A DNA stretch of 37,282 bases. Origin: an uncultured Prolixibacteraceae bacterium. GTDB taxonomy: Bacteria > Bacteroidota > Bacteroidia > Bacteroidales > Prolixibacteraceae. How positions within the stretch are numbered: position 1 is the stretch's first letter; each line of letters begins with the position of its first letter. Below, piece by piece: positions 1 to 8,785 of the stretch. The notes beneath the pieces were generated by a model. The model was given only the letters and a program-made list of their open reading frames with translations. It was not told where the DNA came from and did not search any database. The translations under genes and the position numbers were made by a program. Location of the stretch: contig CAJXZG010000052.1 in assembly GCA_913063265.1 (NCBI GenBank), positions 1 through 37,282 of the forward strand, read 5' to 3'.

Positions 1-579
1 CTTTTCCCGGTGATGCCGGCACATTTATACGGCCAGGCCTCAAAGGAAGACATATATTCGGTAATTGCTTATATAAGAACTTTACCTTCGCACGAAAGTT
101 CTGTTCCCCCACCCAATCCAAAATTTCCTTTTAGTTTAATTATGAATTTGATTCCCAAAGAAACTGAAAACGGAACCATTCCGCCAAAAGAAAATATAGT
201 AGAATATGGAAAGTACATGATTACCCTAGCAGCCTGCATCGATTGTCATACGCCAATGGAAAAAGGTCAGTTTAATATGGAACTGGCTTATGCCGGCAAC
301 CAGGAATTTAAGTTACCAACAGGAGTTGTCCGATCTTCCAACCTCACACCTGACTTAAGTACAGGAATAGGTGGCTGGTCGGAAGAAGTTTTTTTAAACC
401 GGTTTAAAATGTACTCCGATTCGGCTTATGTTGTACCGACAGTAAGCGAAGGTTTTAATACCATTATGCCCTGGACGGTTTATACGAAAATGGATGAATA
501 TGACTTAAAAGCCATTTATGCCTATTTAAAATCGCTGGATCCTATTTCTAATCAGGTTGAGAAATTTACACCAAATTAA
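1..579 (+). CDS. c-type cytochrome, C-terminal part (5' end outside window)
   Basis: Electron-carrying cytochrome c family protein, presumably periplasmic or membrane-attached. The frame is open from base 1 and reads LFPVMPAHLYG, so the gene starts upstream; the ATG at 13 is internal. A heme-binding CxxCH (CIDCH) lies at bases 235-249, about residue 76 of the visible part, followed by a likely methionine axial ligand in NTIMPW. The first visible residues (PVMPAHLYG, then SKEDIYSVIAYIRTLP) look like the methionine-ligand end of another cytochrome domain, so the full protein should carry at least two hemes. It ends 2 bases before the stop of the convergent ftcD gene, with no hairpin between them. 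Its electron partner cannot be told from the window. Confidence 0.88.
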   Translation, partial: LFPVMPAHLYGQASKEDIYSVIAYIRTLPSHESSVPPPNPKFPFSLIMNLIPKETENGTIPPKENIVEYGKYMITLAACIDCHTPMEKGQFNMELAYAGNQEFKLPTGVVRSSNLTPDLSTGIGGWSEEVFLNRFKMYSDSAYVVPTVSEGFNTIMPWTVYTKMDEYDLKAIYAYLKSLDPISNQVEKFTPN

Positions 580-581
580 AA

Positions 582-2279
582 CTAACCGCCTATTTTGTTA
601 TAGACTGTTTGCAAAATTTCCGATTCAAGCTTTTTGGCATTGCCCAGAATATGCTCAGCTTTTTTATTAACAGCTTGTAGATATCCTGCATCATTTAAAT
701 CAGCAGCGTTTATTTTTACATTTAAATAAGCACCTTCAACTGCAGCTTTAGCGCACAGTGCTCCAACACCTGCATCGGATACTGAATTTGGGTTTCCAAT
801 TTCGGCCATGGCCTTTATAACTTCCATTGAATCATATGCCAATTGCATCACTTTTAATGGAACTTCAATAGCATTTTTTGTAGCTTTTTCGATTGCTTTC
901 TTACGAATCTCAATTTCTGAGTTGTTTGATTTGGGTAACCCAAATGCGTTCATTATCTGGTTAAAAGCTTCTGTATCTTCATCAACACAATTTACCAACG
1001 CCGTATGGTAGTATTTTCCTTTTTCTGCCCATTCTGAAAATTCCTCCCACCGGTCATCCCAAGCTCTTTTGTGTGCCGAAAGATTTGCGACCATTGTTGC
1101 AAGAGATGCCCCCAGCGAACCAATATATGCTGAGACCGAACCACCTCCGGGAGCCGGAGATTCAGACGCCGTTTCCTCCGAAAAACTTTTTAACGTTAAA
1201 TCAATGAGCTGATTACCCGATTTGTCTTCGATCACATATTCAATAATCTTTTTCTTTGGATCGAAAGGTCCAAGTTCATCAAGGCCAAGAGATTTGACAG
1301 CAATTTTTATAATTTCATCATCAGAGATTCCAATGGAACGTTGTTGTTTTTTTAGGAAATATTTTCCGGCATCGAGCATTGCACTGAGTGGAATTAATCC
1401 GACCAACTCTGATCCGGTAACACGTATACCTCTTTTCCTTGCTTTTTCACAAACTTCATCAAAAGCAATGTGAACGGGAGTAACTGTAATATCGGTAAGA
1501 TTTATTGAAATCTGAGCAATTCCATATTCTTCAATATACCATCCTATTGCCCTTGTTTTTTTAAGTGATCCCGGAATTCTTACAGGTTCACCATTTTCAT
1601 CGGTCACAATTTTACCTGTTATCGGATTTCCTTCTCGTTTTACTCTCCCTGCCTCGCGTATGTCAAAAGCAATAGCATTGGCTCTTCTGGTAGATGTAGT
1701 ATTTAAATTAACATTATAGGCAATTAAAAAATTTCTGGCTCCAATTGCCGTTGCACCTGATTTTGCCACCTTTTCAGAATAAACTGACGGGCCAAAATCG
1801 GGTTTCCATTTATCGCTTTGAATTCTTTCTTTTAGTGCTTCGTATTCTCCCGATCTGCAGTTCGCAAGACTTCTTCGTTCTTCTTTAAATGCTGCAAACT
1901 CGTAACTAAAAACCGGGATTCCGAGTTCTTTCCCTACCCTTTCGGCTAATTTTCTGGCATATTCAACTGCTTCCTCCATTGTTACATTGGCAACGGGTAC
2001 CAGAGGACAAACATCGGTTGCACCAAAACGAGGATGCTCTCCGGAATGCTGACTCATATCAATTAATTCAGCAGCTTTTTTAATACCACGAAAAGCTGCC
2101 TCAACTGCATCATCCGGAGATCCAACAAAGGTTACTACAGTTCTGTTGGTAGCCTGCCCTGGATCCACATCCAAAAGGGAAATTCCTTCAACACTTTTTA
2201 TGGCGTTGGTAATTTCATTTATTACTGCCATATTTCTTCCTTCCGAGAAATTGGGAACGCACTCTATTATCTTCTTCAT
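582..2279 (-). CDS. ftcD: bifunctional glutamate formimidoyltransferase / formimidoyl-THF cyclodeaminase
   Basis: Last step of histidine degradation: it moves the formimino group from N-formimino-glutamate to tetrahydrofolate, then deaminates it to methenyl-THF. Residues about 1-330 are the transferase (N-terminal KKIIECVPNFSEGRN; SGEHPRFGATD with H82, the position of the catalytic histidine in the mammalian enzyme). Residues about 360-565 are the cyclodeaminase (ESPAPGGGSVSAYIGSLGA). At 565 aa it has the length of the full two-domain animal-type enzyme; many bacteria have only one half. It begins with ATG 62 bases downstream of hutI on the same strand, so the two are probably one transcript. 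Cytosolic. Confidence 0.95.
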   Translation of the reverse strand: MKKIIECVPNFSEGRNMAVINEITNAIKSVEGISLLDVDPGQATNRTVVTFVGSPDDAVEAAFRGIKKAAELIDMSQHSGEHPRFGATDVCPLVPVANVTMEEAVEYARKLAERVGKELGIPVFSYEFAAFKEERRSLANCRSGEYEALKERIQSDKWKPDFGPSVYSEKVAKSGATAIGARNFLIAYNVNLNTTSTRRANAIAFDIREAGRVKREGNPITGKIVTDENGEPVRIPGSLKKTRAIGWYIEEYGIAQISINLTDITVTPVHIAFDEVCEKARKRGIRVTGSELVGLIPLSAMLDAGKYFLKKQQRSIGISDDEIIKIAVKSLGLDELGPFDPKKKIIEYVIEDKSGNQLIDLTLKSFSEETASESPAPGGGSVSAYIGSLGASLATMVANLSAHKRAWDDRWEEFSEWAEKGKYYHTALVNCVDEDTEAFNQIMNAFGLPKSNNSEIEIRKKAIEKATKNAIEVPLKVMQLAYDSMEVIKAMAEIGNPNSVSDAGVGALCAKAAVEGAYLNVKINAADLNDAGYLQAVNKKAEHILGNAKKLESEILQTVYNKIGG

Positions 2280-2341
2280 TTAAATAATTTCTTTCAAATT
2301 TAAATTCGAAAATAGCAACAAAGAATTTTATGGGATATGAC

Positions 2342-3607
2342 TTATTGCAGAAATCCGAAGGTTTGTACTTCACCATTTAAAATAACGGTCTCAATCATAT
2401 CAGAGCCAAAATGATAAGGTAAGCTTTCAATTCCTTCCGCCTCTGTTGTGATAAACAGATTAGCAATTTTACCTTTAGCTATACTGCCCAGGCTATCGCT
2501 GATTCCCATCGCATAGGCAGTATTTAAGGTTGTAGCATTAATTACTTCCTCGGGCAACATATTATATTTGATACATCCAAGAGATGAAATAAAACTCATA
2601 TTTCCACTGGGTGATGAGCCGGGATTAAAATCAGAGGCAAGGGCAACTGGCAATCCTGCATTTATCATTTTACGAACGGGTGATAACTCAAGGTTCAGAA
2701 AAAAAGCAGCTCCGGGTAACACTGTTGGCATAGTTTCAGAGTCTTTTAAAACTGCAATTTCTTCATCGCCAACATATTCAAGATGGTCGACTGAAAGGGC
2801 ATTGTATTTTACTCCTACCTGAATACCTCCTGAAAGTCCCAGCTCATTGGCATGAATTTTAGGTCGTAATCCATATTTCATTCCGGCCATTAAGATTCTG
2901 TCGGTTTGTTGTGGTGTGAAAAATCCTTCATCACAAAAAACATCAATATAGTCGGCTAGCTCTTCCGATGCAACCTGTGGAATCATTTCATTAATAACCA
3001 AATCCACATAGTGCGAAACATCATTTTTATAATTTTCAGGAATAGCATGTGCTCCGAGAAAAGTAGAGCGTACACAAAGAGGCGCTGTTTCTTTTATCAT
3101 TCGGATTACCCGCAACATTTTAAGTTCATCCTCAGTGTTAAGCCCATAGCCACTTTTAATTTCGATGGCGCCTGTTCCCATTTTCATTACCTCAAATATT
3201 CTTTCCATGGCGCTGTAATATAAATCTTCCTCTGAAGTTTCGTGCAAACGTTTTGCAGAGTTTAGTATACCGCCACCTTGTTTGGCTATTTCCTGATAAG
3301 TTAGTCCCTTAATGCGGTTGACAAATTCTTTTTCGCGTGAATGCGGATAAACGATATGCGTATGAGAATCAACAAAACTAGGATAAACCAAGCGGCCTGA
3401 ACAGTCTATTTCAACTATCAAATCATCATCGATATATTTTTCTTTTAGCTGATCCATTGATCCAAACTCTTCAATTACCTCATCTCTTATAATTAGAAAT
3501 GCATTTTTAATTGTGGATACTTTTGCCATGTCTTTACCAGCCCTGAACAAAACCGGTTCTTCTGTAACCTGCACGAGTTCCTTAATATTTTCTAATAATA
3601 TCTTCAT
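2342..3607 (-). CDS. hutI: imidazolonepropionase
   Basis: Hydrolyses imidazolone-5-propionate to N-formimino-L-glutamate, the substrate of the ftcD product downstream. Amidohydrolase-fold enzyme of the usual length (421 aa). Metal ligands are visible: H82 and H84 in SFVDSHTHIVYPHSRE, H252 in KIHANELGLSGG, and D326 in ALASDFNPGSSP. H275 (SVDHLEYV) and the IEIKSGYGL motif (about 149-157) are also as expected. Start is ATG. The gene is divergent from a YfcC-type carrier across 247 bases. Histidine ammonia-lyase (hutH) and urocanase (hutU) are not in the window, so the rest of the pathway must lie elsewhere. No perfect TAnnTTTG element was found in front of it. Confidence 0.96.
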   Translation of the reverse strand: MKILLENIKELVQVTEEPVLFRAGKDMAKVSTIKNAFLIIRDEVIEEFGSMDQLKEKYIDDDLIVEIDCSGRLVYPSFVDSHTHIVYPHSREKEFVNRIKGLTYQEIAKQGGGILNSAKRLHETSEEDLYYSAMERIFEVMKMGTGAIEIKSGYGLNTEDELKMLRVIRMIKETAPLCVRSTFLGAHAIPENYKNDVSHYVDLVINEMIPQVASEELADYIDVFCDEGFFTPQQTDRILMAGMKYGLRPKIHANELGLSGGIQVGVKYNALSVDHLEYVGDEEIAVLKDSETMPTVLPGAAFFLNLELSPVRKMINAGLPVALASDFNPGSSPSGNMSFISSLGCIKYNMLPEEVINATTLNTAYAMGISDSLGSIAKGKIANLFITTEAEGIESLPYHFGSDMIETVILNGEVQTFGFLQ

Positions 3608-3800
3608 TCTTTTTCTCTCGGTTAATATTCCTTATCAGATTTATAAAAGAAAGTAAATCCTGTTTTTCTGATTCCTAATTTTTTCCTTCCCAAAAAATCC
3701 TGAATCTTTTAGGGTCTTTTACTTTGAATTAAAAAGTTACGAAAATGAATTGACAATTCCGAAACAGAATATTAATTACGCAAATATTCCTGAATAATTA

Positions 3801-3838
3801 AATATTTACTGACTAACATTTAATATTTACTATTTTCG
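3801..3838 (+). promoter_or_regulatory. direct repeats and weak -7 element before the YfcC carrier
   Basis: The decamer AATATTTACT occurs at 3801-3810 and again at 3822-3831, a spacing of 21 bases or two helical turns. It runs into TATTTTCG (3831-3838), one mismatch from the TAnnTTTG -7 consensus and about 17 bases before the ATG at 3855. The arrangement could be a promoter with a two-site operator, but AT-rich DNA produces such repeats by chance. Confidence 0.28.
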
Positions 3839-3854
3839 AAAAAAATACTTAATA

Positions 3855-5450
3855 ATGCTAAAAAGAGTACCTCACACTTACGTTATCATATTCGGACTTA
3901 TTATTTTTTGTGCAATACTAACATGGATTATTCCCGGAGGTGAATTTCAAAGAGAGATTGTTAATGTAAATGGCATTCCACGTGAAGTTATTCAAAGTCA
4001 GTCTTTTCAAATTATTGAGAGCGATATTCAAACCTGGCAGATTTTTTCAGCTTTTTTTGATGGTTTTGTAAATACTGCCAATATTATCGCTTTTATCCTT
4101 ATGATTGGAGGAGCTTTTTGGATTCTTAACGAAAGTAAATCAATCGATATTGGCATTTATTCTTTTCTGCAATTTTCTAAAAAATGGGAAAAATCGCGAT
4201 GGCTTAAAAAGATTGGCATTAACAATATCATACTTTCAGCAATCATGCTCATTTTCAGCTTATTTGGGGCAGTATTTGGGATGAGTGAAGAAACCATAGC
4301 TTTTACCATAATTTTTGTTCCGCTGGCAATTTCAATGGGTTACGATTCGATAGTAGGCGTTTCTTTATGTTTTGTTGCAGCTGCACTGGGTTTTGCAGGA
4401 GCATTCTTAAATCCTTTTACTGTAGGAATAGCCCAAGGTTTATCTGATCTTCCTTTGTTTTCGGGAATAGAATACCGAATTTTTATGTGGATAATTATTA
4501 ATGCAGTTGGTTTTATTTACATTTTAAAGTATGCTTCAAAAGTTCATAAAACTCCAGAAAAATCACTGGTTTATGAAGACGATAAATATTGGCGAAACAG
4601 GAATGAAGAAAACACCATGGATTTTGAATTTTTTGTTCCAAAAATAGCATGGATCTCTTTTGGATTTCTTTCGTTATGTCTTATAATTTTTTCAGTATCC
4701 TATCCTGTTACAGATTTAAAAATTGGTAATAGCCTGCTTCGTTTTCCCGCAATGCCAATAAGCACTTTACTTTTTGTAATTGCCGGGATTCTTTCTTTAC
4801 GCAAAACTGTTCATTATTACATATTAAGTTTACTCACATTTACCATTGTTTTCCTTGTAATTGGGGTAATGGGTTATAGTTGGTATGTAATGGAAATTGC
4901 CACACTATTTTTGGCTTTAGGAATATTTTCAGGAATAGCAGTTGGAAAAAGTGCCAATGAAATAACTAAATCATTTATCGAAGGAGCAAAAGATATTTTA
5001 TCTGCTGCCCTTGTAGTAGGACTGGCAGGCGGTATAATTGTAATTCTTGAAGACGGGAAAATTATTGATACCATTTTGTATTATGTATCGCAGTCGATGG
5101 AAGATTTGGGGAAGGTTGGCTCTATTAGCACAATGTACCTGATACAAACCTTTTTAAATATTTTTATACCGAGTGGTTCAGGTAAAGCAGCTCTTACAAT
5201 ACCAATGATGTCGCAATTTTCTGATTTAATTGGTATATCGAGACAAGCCACAGTAGTTGCTTTTCAGCTTGGCGATGGTTTTACAAATATGATTACTCCT
5301 ACATCCGGAGTACTTATCGGGGTTTTAGGAATTGCACGGATTCCTTATGAAAAGTGGTTTAAATGGGTAGCTCCGTTTATAGCTGTATTGATGGTGTTGG
5401 GATTCTTGTTATTATTACCGACAGTCCTAATGTCTCTTAATGGATTTTAA
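3855..5450 (+). CDS. YfcC/DcuC-family membrane carrier
   Basis: Polytopic inner-membrane transporter of the DcuC-like group (YfcC subfamily). The N-terminus, MLKRVPHTYVIIFGLIIFCA then ILTWIIPGGEF, is typical of YfcC proteins. There are about a dozen hydrophobic segments, with a charged cytoplasmic stretch near residues 230-260 (KTPEKSLVYEDDKYWRNRNE) between two halves. The second half carries IPSGSGKAALTIPMM and the GDGFTNMITPTSGV motif found near the substrate site of this superfamily. Usual length (531 aa). Substrate unknown; relatives have been linked to dicarboxylates, amino acids or peptides. Placement head-to-head with hutI allows a role in taking up histidine or urocanate, but that is inference only. 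Followed by a hairpin terminator. Confidence 0.88.
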   Translation: MLKRVPHTYVIIFGLIIFCAILTWIIPGGEFQREIVNVNGIPREVIQSQSFQIIESDIQTWQIFSAFFDGFVNTANIIAFILMIGGAFWILNESKSIDIGIYSFLQFSKKWEKSRWLKKIGINNIILSAIMLIFSLFGAVFGMSEETIAFTIIFVPLAISMGYDSIVGVSLCFVAAALGFAGAFLNPFTVGIAQGLSDLPLFSGIEYRIFMWIIINAVGFIYILKYASKVHKTPEKSLVYEDDKYWRNRNEENTMDFEFFVPKIAWISFGFLSLCLIIFSVSYPVTDLKIGNSLLRFPAMPISTLLFVIAGILSLRKTVHYYILSLLTFTIVFLVIGVMGYSWYVMEIATLFLALGIFSGIAVGKSANEITKSFIEGAKDILSAALVVGLAGGIIVILEDGKIIDTILYYVSQSMEDLGKVGSISTMYLIQTFLNIFIPSGSGKAALTIPMMSQFSDLIGISRQATVVAFQLGDGFTNMITPTSGVLIGVLGIARIPYEKWFKWVAPFIAVLMVLGFLLLLPTVLMSLNGF

Positions 5451-5452
5451 TC

Positions 5453-5488
5453 AAAAAAAAAGCTGACTCAATGTTTGAGCCAGCCTTT
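5453..5488. terminator. bidirectional hairpin terminator
   Basis: GCTGACTCAA (5462-5471) pairs with TTGAGCCAGC (5475-5484) with one A-C mismatch and a TGT loop. Nine A (5453-5461) precede the stem, giving a strong U-tract for the minus-strand ompA-like gene; the plus-strand tail (CTTTAATTTT) is weaker. It lies between two convergent stop codons. Confidence 0.85.
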
Positions 5489-5509
5489 AATTTTAGTTTA
5501 ATATTTGAT

Positions 5510-7060
5510 TTACTTACCATCCATTTCAAGAATTTTAAATTCGGTTCGACGATTCTTACGATGTTCTTCCTTGCTACATGGTACTCCATTAGCACATCTG
5601 TTAACCAACTGCGATTCACCGTAACCTTTGGCAATAATTCGGTCTTTTTCAATTCCCTTTTCAATAATATAGCCTACCGCAGAATCAGACCTTCTTTGAC
5701 TTAATTTCATATTATATCTGTCGCTACCGCGTGAATCTGTGTGAGATCCTAACTCAACTTTCCACGAAGGATTGTCGTTTAAAACCTTAACAAGTTTATC
5801 GAGTTCGTCGGCTGATTCAGGAAGAATATTCCACTTGTCAAAATCGTAATAGATATTCTCCATAACAAATATCTGTTTAACTTCTACTTTCTCAATCCAC
5901 AATGTATCTCTGATAATTCCATAAGGTTTATCTATAGTCGAAATTGTTTTAGAGGTATTCATATATCCTTCGTAACTTGTAGATGCGGTTACAGAAGAAT
6001 TTTCATCCAGTGGCCTGCTTAACAATTCACCAGCTACTTTTGCTGCTATATTATCACTGAATTGCACAACCGGATTCATAAATGGTAACATGGTCTTACT
6101 ATCCATAACTATTAACTCCAGGCTATATTCTCCCGTAAAGTTTACCTTATAAATATCATCATCCCCAAGACCACCTTCACGTCTCGATACAAAATAACCA
6201 ACCTTTTGTTTTGGATGAATTACCAACCCAAAGTCATCTTCATCCGAGTTAAATTCATCCAATGGAACCGGAATACCAAAAGTTCCATCTGTATTTAAAC
6301 AAACATACTGCATGTTAAAATCAGCATTTTCGTCTTCGCCTTTGTTGGTTGCATAAAACAATATGGATCCATTTAAAAAGAAAGGAAACATTTCATCTGC
6401 AGACGAGTTTACGGTTTCTCCCAGATTCATTGGTTGACTCCAAACACCATTTTTACGTATGGTCATATAAATATCACTTCCGCCAAAACCGCCAGTTGGT
6501 TTGTCTGAAGCAAAAAACAAAGTATCACCAGTTACAGAAATCGCAGGATGACCGACAGAATATGCAGAGTCATTAAAAGGAATTTCTTCTTTTACTTTCC
6601 AAATATTGTTTTCCTTTTGTGCAATTATTATTTTAAGCCGGATATCAGCTTTTTGATAAACCTTGTTTCTAACCTCGGGATTTTCGTAGTTATTAATTGT
6701 AACGAAAAGTTCTTTGGTTTTATCACAATAAGAAACAGGTCCAGCATGATATCCGGCACTAATATCTTCGAATTCAACTTTTTTTGAACCGGTCACATGA
6801 CCAAATTCATCAGTTGCTATACTAAACAGGTTATAATAAGTTTTTTTACTTTTTCCTTTTGAAAGTTTTTCAATTTCCTCATTGGAGAAAGCAGAAAGCC
6901 ATAATTCGCCATCAACGAAAGCGGGTCCAAAATCGCTTTGAGTTGTGTTAATATCAGTTTTTTCAATTTCTATTTCTCTGAATTCAAAAAAGTCGCATCC
7001 ATTTTGAGCAGACAATAACATAGGAGTAATTGCCATAAACAGTAAAACTAATCTTCTCAT
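5510..7060 (-). CDS. OmpA-family protein with WD40-like (PD40) repeats
   Basis: Exported envelope protein. Signal peptide at residues 1-18 or so (RRLVLLFMAITPMLLSAQ). The middle contains PD40/propeller-like repeats with the pattern LFFASDKPTGGFGGSDIY (about 175-192) and GYFVSRREGGLGDDDIY (about 290-306). The last 120 residues are an OmpA C-terminal peptidoglycan-binding domain: YYDFDKWNILPESADELDKL, then SHTDSRGSDRYNMKLSQRRS and GYGES. Proteins with this layout are common in Bacteroidota and some (PorE-like) anchor type IX secretion parts, usually beside a PorP/SprF gene. No such neighbour is present and no TPR region is visible, so a specific secretion role is not supported. Single gene with its own terminator. 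Confidence 0.9.
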   Translation of the reverse strand: MRRLVLLFMAITPMLLSAQNGCDFFEFREIEIEKTDINTTQSDFGPAFVDGELWLSAFSNEEIEKLSKGKSKKTYYNLFSIATDEFGHVTGSKKVEFEDISAGYHAGPVSYCDKTKELFVTINNYENPEVRNKVYQKADIRLKIIIAQKENNIWKVKEEIPFNDSAYSVGHPAISVTGDTLFFASDKPTGGFGGSDIYMTIRKNGVWSQPMNLGETVNSSADEMFPFFLNGSILFYATNKGEDENADFNMQYVCLNTDGTFGIPVPLDEFNSDEDDFGLVIHPKQKVGYFVSRREGGLGDDDIYKVNFTGEYSLELIVMDSKTMLPFMNPVVQFSDNIAAKVAGELLSRPLDENSSVTASTSYEGYMNTSKTISTIDKPYGIIRDTLWIEKVEVKQIFVMENIYYDFDKWNILPESADELDKLVKVLNDNPSWKVELGSHTDSRGSDRYNMKLSQRRSDSAVGYIIEKGIEKDRIIAKGYGESQLVNRCANGVPCSKEEHRKNRRTEFKILEMDGK

Positions 7061-7082
7061 AGTTGTTTCAATTTAGGATTTG

Positions 7083-7109
7083 TTTGTAAATCGAAAAATG
7101 TTTTACAAA
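7083..7109. promoter_or_regulatory. inverted repeat upstream of the ompA-like gene
   Basis: TTTGTAAA (7083-7090) is mirrored exactly by TTTACAAA (7102-7109) around an 11-base spacer, 22 to 49 bases upstream of the ATG of the minus-strand ompA-like gene. It sits where an operator overlapping a promoter would be. No T-tract follows on either strand that would make it a terminator. Confidence 0.3.
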
Positions 7110-7196
7110 AAAAATGCCAAACACATAAATCACTGGCTAACTGTATACTACGAAAGTTACTCAGTCCAATAAAGAAACAATTTGAATCAGTTTTGA

Positions 7197-8600
7197 TTAT
7201 TTTCTTATTTCAAGAAGCACAACATTCTCCACATGATGTGTATGTGGAAACATATCAACCGGTTGCACTTTTTTAACTGAATACATTGAATCCATTAATG
7301 CTAGATCGCGAGCCTGAGTTGCCGGATTGCAGCTTACATATACAATTTTTCTCACTCCGGAGTTTAGAATAGCTTCAACAACATCGGCATGCATACCTGC
7401 TCTTGGCGGGTCAGTAATAATTATATCAGGTTTGCCATTTTCTGTTATAAAATCCTGGTTTAGAACAGATTTCATATCTCCCGAAAAGAAACCGGTATTT
7501 GTGATTCCATTAATGTCTGAGTTGACTTTCGCATCTTCAATCGCCTCCGGAACATATTCAATACCAATAACCTTCTTTGCATTTTTCGCGATAAAATTGG
7601 CGATTGTTCCGGTTCCGGTGTAAAGGTCATATACAATTTCATTTCCGGTTAAACCTGCAAATTCCCGGGTAACTTTATATAAACTATATGCCTGTTCAGA
7701 GTTGGTTTGATAAAAACTTTTTGGTCCAATTTTAAATTTCAATTCTTCCATTTGTTCATATATAAACCCACTACCATGAAAAAGGACAACATCCTGGTCA
7801 GTAATAGTATCATTCCCCTTTGAATTAATTACATACATTAATGAGGTAATTTCAGGAAACTGTTTTTGAATTGATGCCAACAACGCTTCTCTAAGTTCCT
7901 TATTTTCAGAATAAAAAGTAAGAACAACCATCACTTCTCCTGTACTGCTTGTTCGGATAATTAAGGTACGCAAAAATCCTTCCTGGGACTTGATATCGAA
8001 GAAACTTAATCCATTCTCTATGGCATAATTATAAATAAAATTTCTTATTGAATTAGATGGTTCAGCTTGTAACCAACACTTGTCAATATTGACCACCTTA
8101 TCGAAAAACCGGGGAACATGAAAACCCAGTGCATTCATATTGCCCGGTTCAGAATCCAATTCATCCTTTTTGAGCCATCGTTTATTACTAAACGTAAATT
8201 CCAGTTTATTACGATAAAAGGTATTCTCCTTTGATCCTAATATTGGCATTGTTTCGGGAAGATCAATTTTACCCAACCTTCTTAATTGATCTTCCACCTG
8301 TTTTTGTTTATAAATTAACTGCTTATCATATGGCAGGATTTGCCATTTGCAACCACCACAAGCTCCAAAATGCTCACAAAATGCATCTTTCCTGTCATCG
8401 GAGTATTTTTGAAAATTGGTAATTATTCCCTCGAAATATTTTTTCCTTTTTTTGGTAACCTGCAAATCAACAATATCGCCCGGAATTGCATAAGTAGTAA
8501 AAACAATTTTCTCGTCTTTTCTTGCAATTGCTTTTCCCTCAGCTCCAATATCCTCTATTTTCAAACCTTCAAAAAAGGGTTTCTGTTTTTTTCTTCCCAC
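7197..8600 (-). CDS. rlmD: 23S rRNA (uracil-C5)-methyltransferase, RlmD/RumA type
   Basis: SAM-dependent m5U methyltransferase acting on 23S rRNA (the E. coli relative modifies U1939). Domains in order: TRAM RNA-binding domain (about 8-62); an iron-sulfur cluster set C75, C81, C84 (CEHFGACGGC) plus C175 (IDKCW); Rossmann domain with SAM motif DLYTGTGTIA (325-334), DPPRAG (397-402) and catalytic C424 in VSCNPATQ. The start is GTG at 8600: no in-frame ATG lies near, the reading begins GRKKQKPFFEGLKIEDIGAE as expected for the TRAM domain, and a perfect -7 element sits 18 bases upstream. Several paralogues of this family exist in Bacteroidota, so the exact target uridine is not certain. Confidence 0.92.
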   Translation of the reverse strand: MGRKKQKPFFEGLKIEDIGAEGKAIARKDEKIVFTTYAIPGDIVDLQVTKKRKKYFEGIITNFQKYSDDRKDAFCEHFGACGGCKWQILPYDKQLIYKQKQVEDQLRRLGKIDLPETMPILGSKENTFYRNKLEFTFSNKRWLKKDELDSEPGNMNALGFHVPRFFDKVVNIDKCWLQAEPSNSIRNFIYNYAIENGLSFFDIKSQEGFLRTLIIRTSSTGEVMVVLTFYSENKELREALLASIQKQFPEITSLMYVINSKGNDTITDQDVVLFHGSGFIYEQMEELKFKIGPKSFYQTNSEQAYSLYKVTREFAGLTGNEIVYDLYTGTGTIANFIAKNAKKVIGIEYVPEAIEDAKVNSDINGITNTGFFSGDMKSVLNQDFITENGKPDIIITDPPRAGMHADVVEAILNSGVRKIVYVSCNPATQARDLALMDSMYSVKKVQPVDMFPHTHHVENVVLLEIRK

Positions 8601-8617
8601 CGTTCTTAAATTTTTGG

Positions 8618-8625
8618 CAAATATA
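8618..8625 (-). promoter_or_regulatory. -7 promoter element of rlmD
   Basis: The minus strand reads TATATTTG, an exact match to the Bacteroidota -7 consensus TAnnTTTG. Transcription would start near 8611, leaving about 11 bases before the GTG at 8600. No clear TTTG at -33. Confidence 0.6.
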
Positions 8626-8772
8626 GCAGATAATTAAAATCTTTTTATCGATATAGCTGTATGCAAATTCCCATAAAAATACAAAGTTTCCCATTTCGGG
8701 AAAACGATACCCTTTTTAATGAATTTCAGGATCTTTACCTTGCACGCATCTTTCGCAAAAACCTTTTTTGGT

Positions 8773-8780
8773 TATATTTG
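8773..8780 (+). promoter_or_regulatory. -7 promoter element of a candidate small RNA
   Basis: TATATTTG matches TAnnTTTG exactly. TTTCG at 8751-8755 is a weak -33 candidate about 18 bases upstream. The next protein start is 240 bases downstream and has its own closer promoter, so this one probably drives the structured RNA that follows. Confidence 0.55.
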
Positions 8781-8785
8781 TTTCG

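Noticed and set aside
5437..5704. Small frames overlapping the end of the ompA-like gene
   Set aside because: They run across the terminator hairpin and the conserved OmpA C-terminal domain in other frames, with no features of their own.
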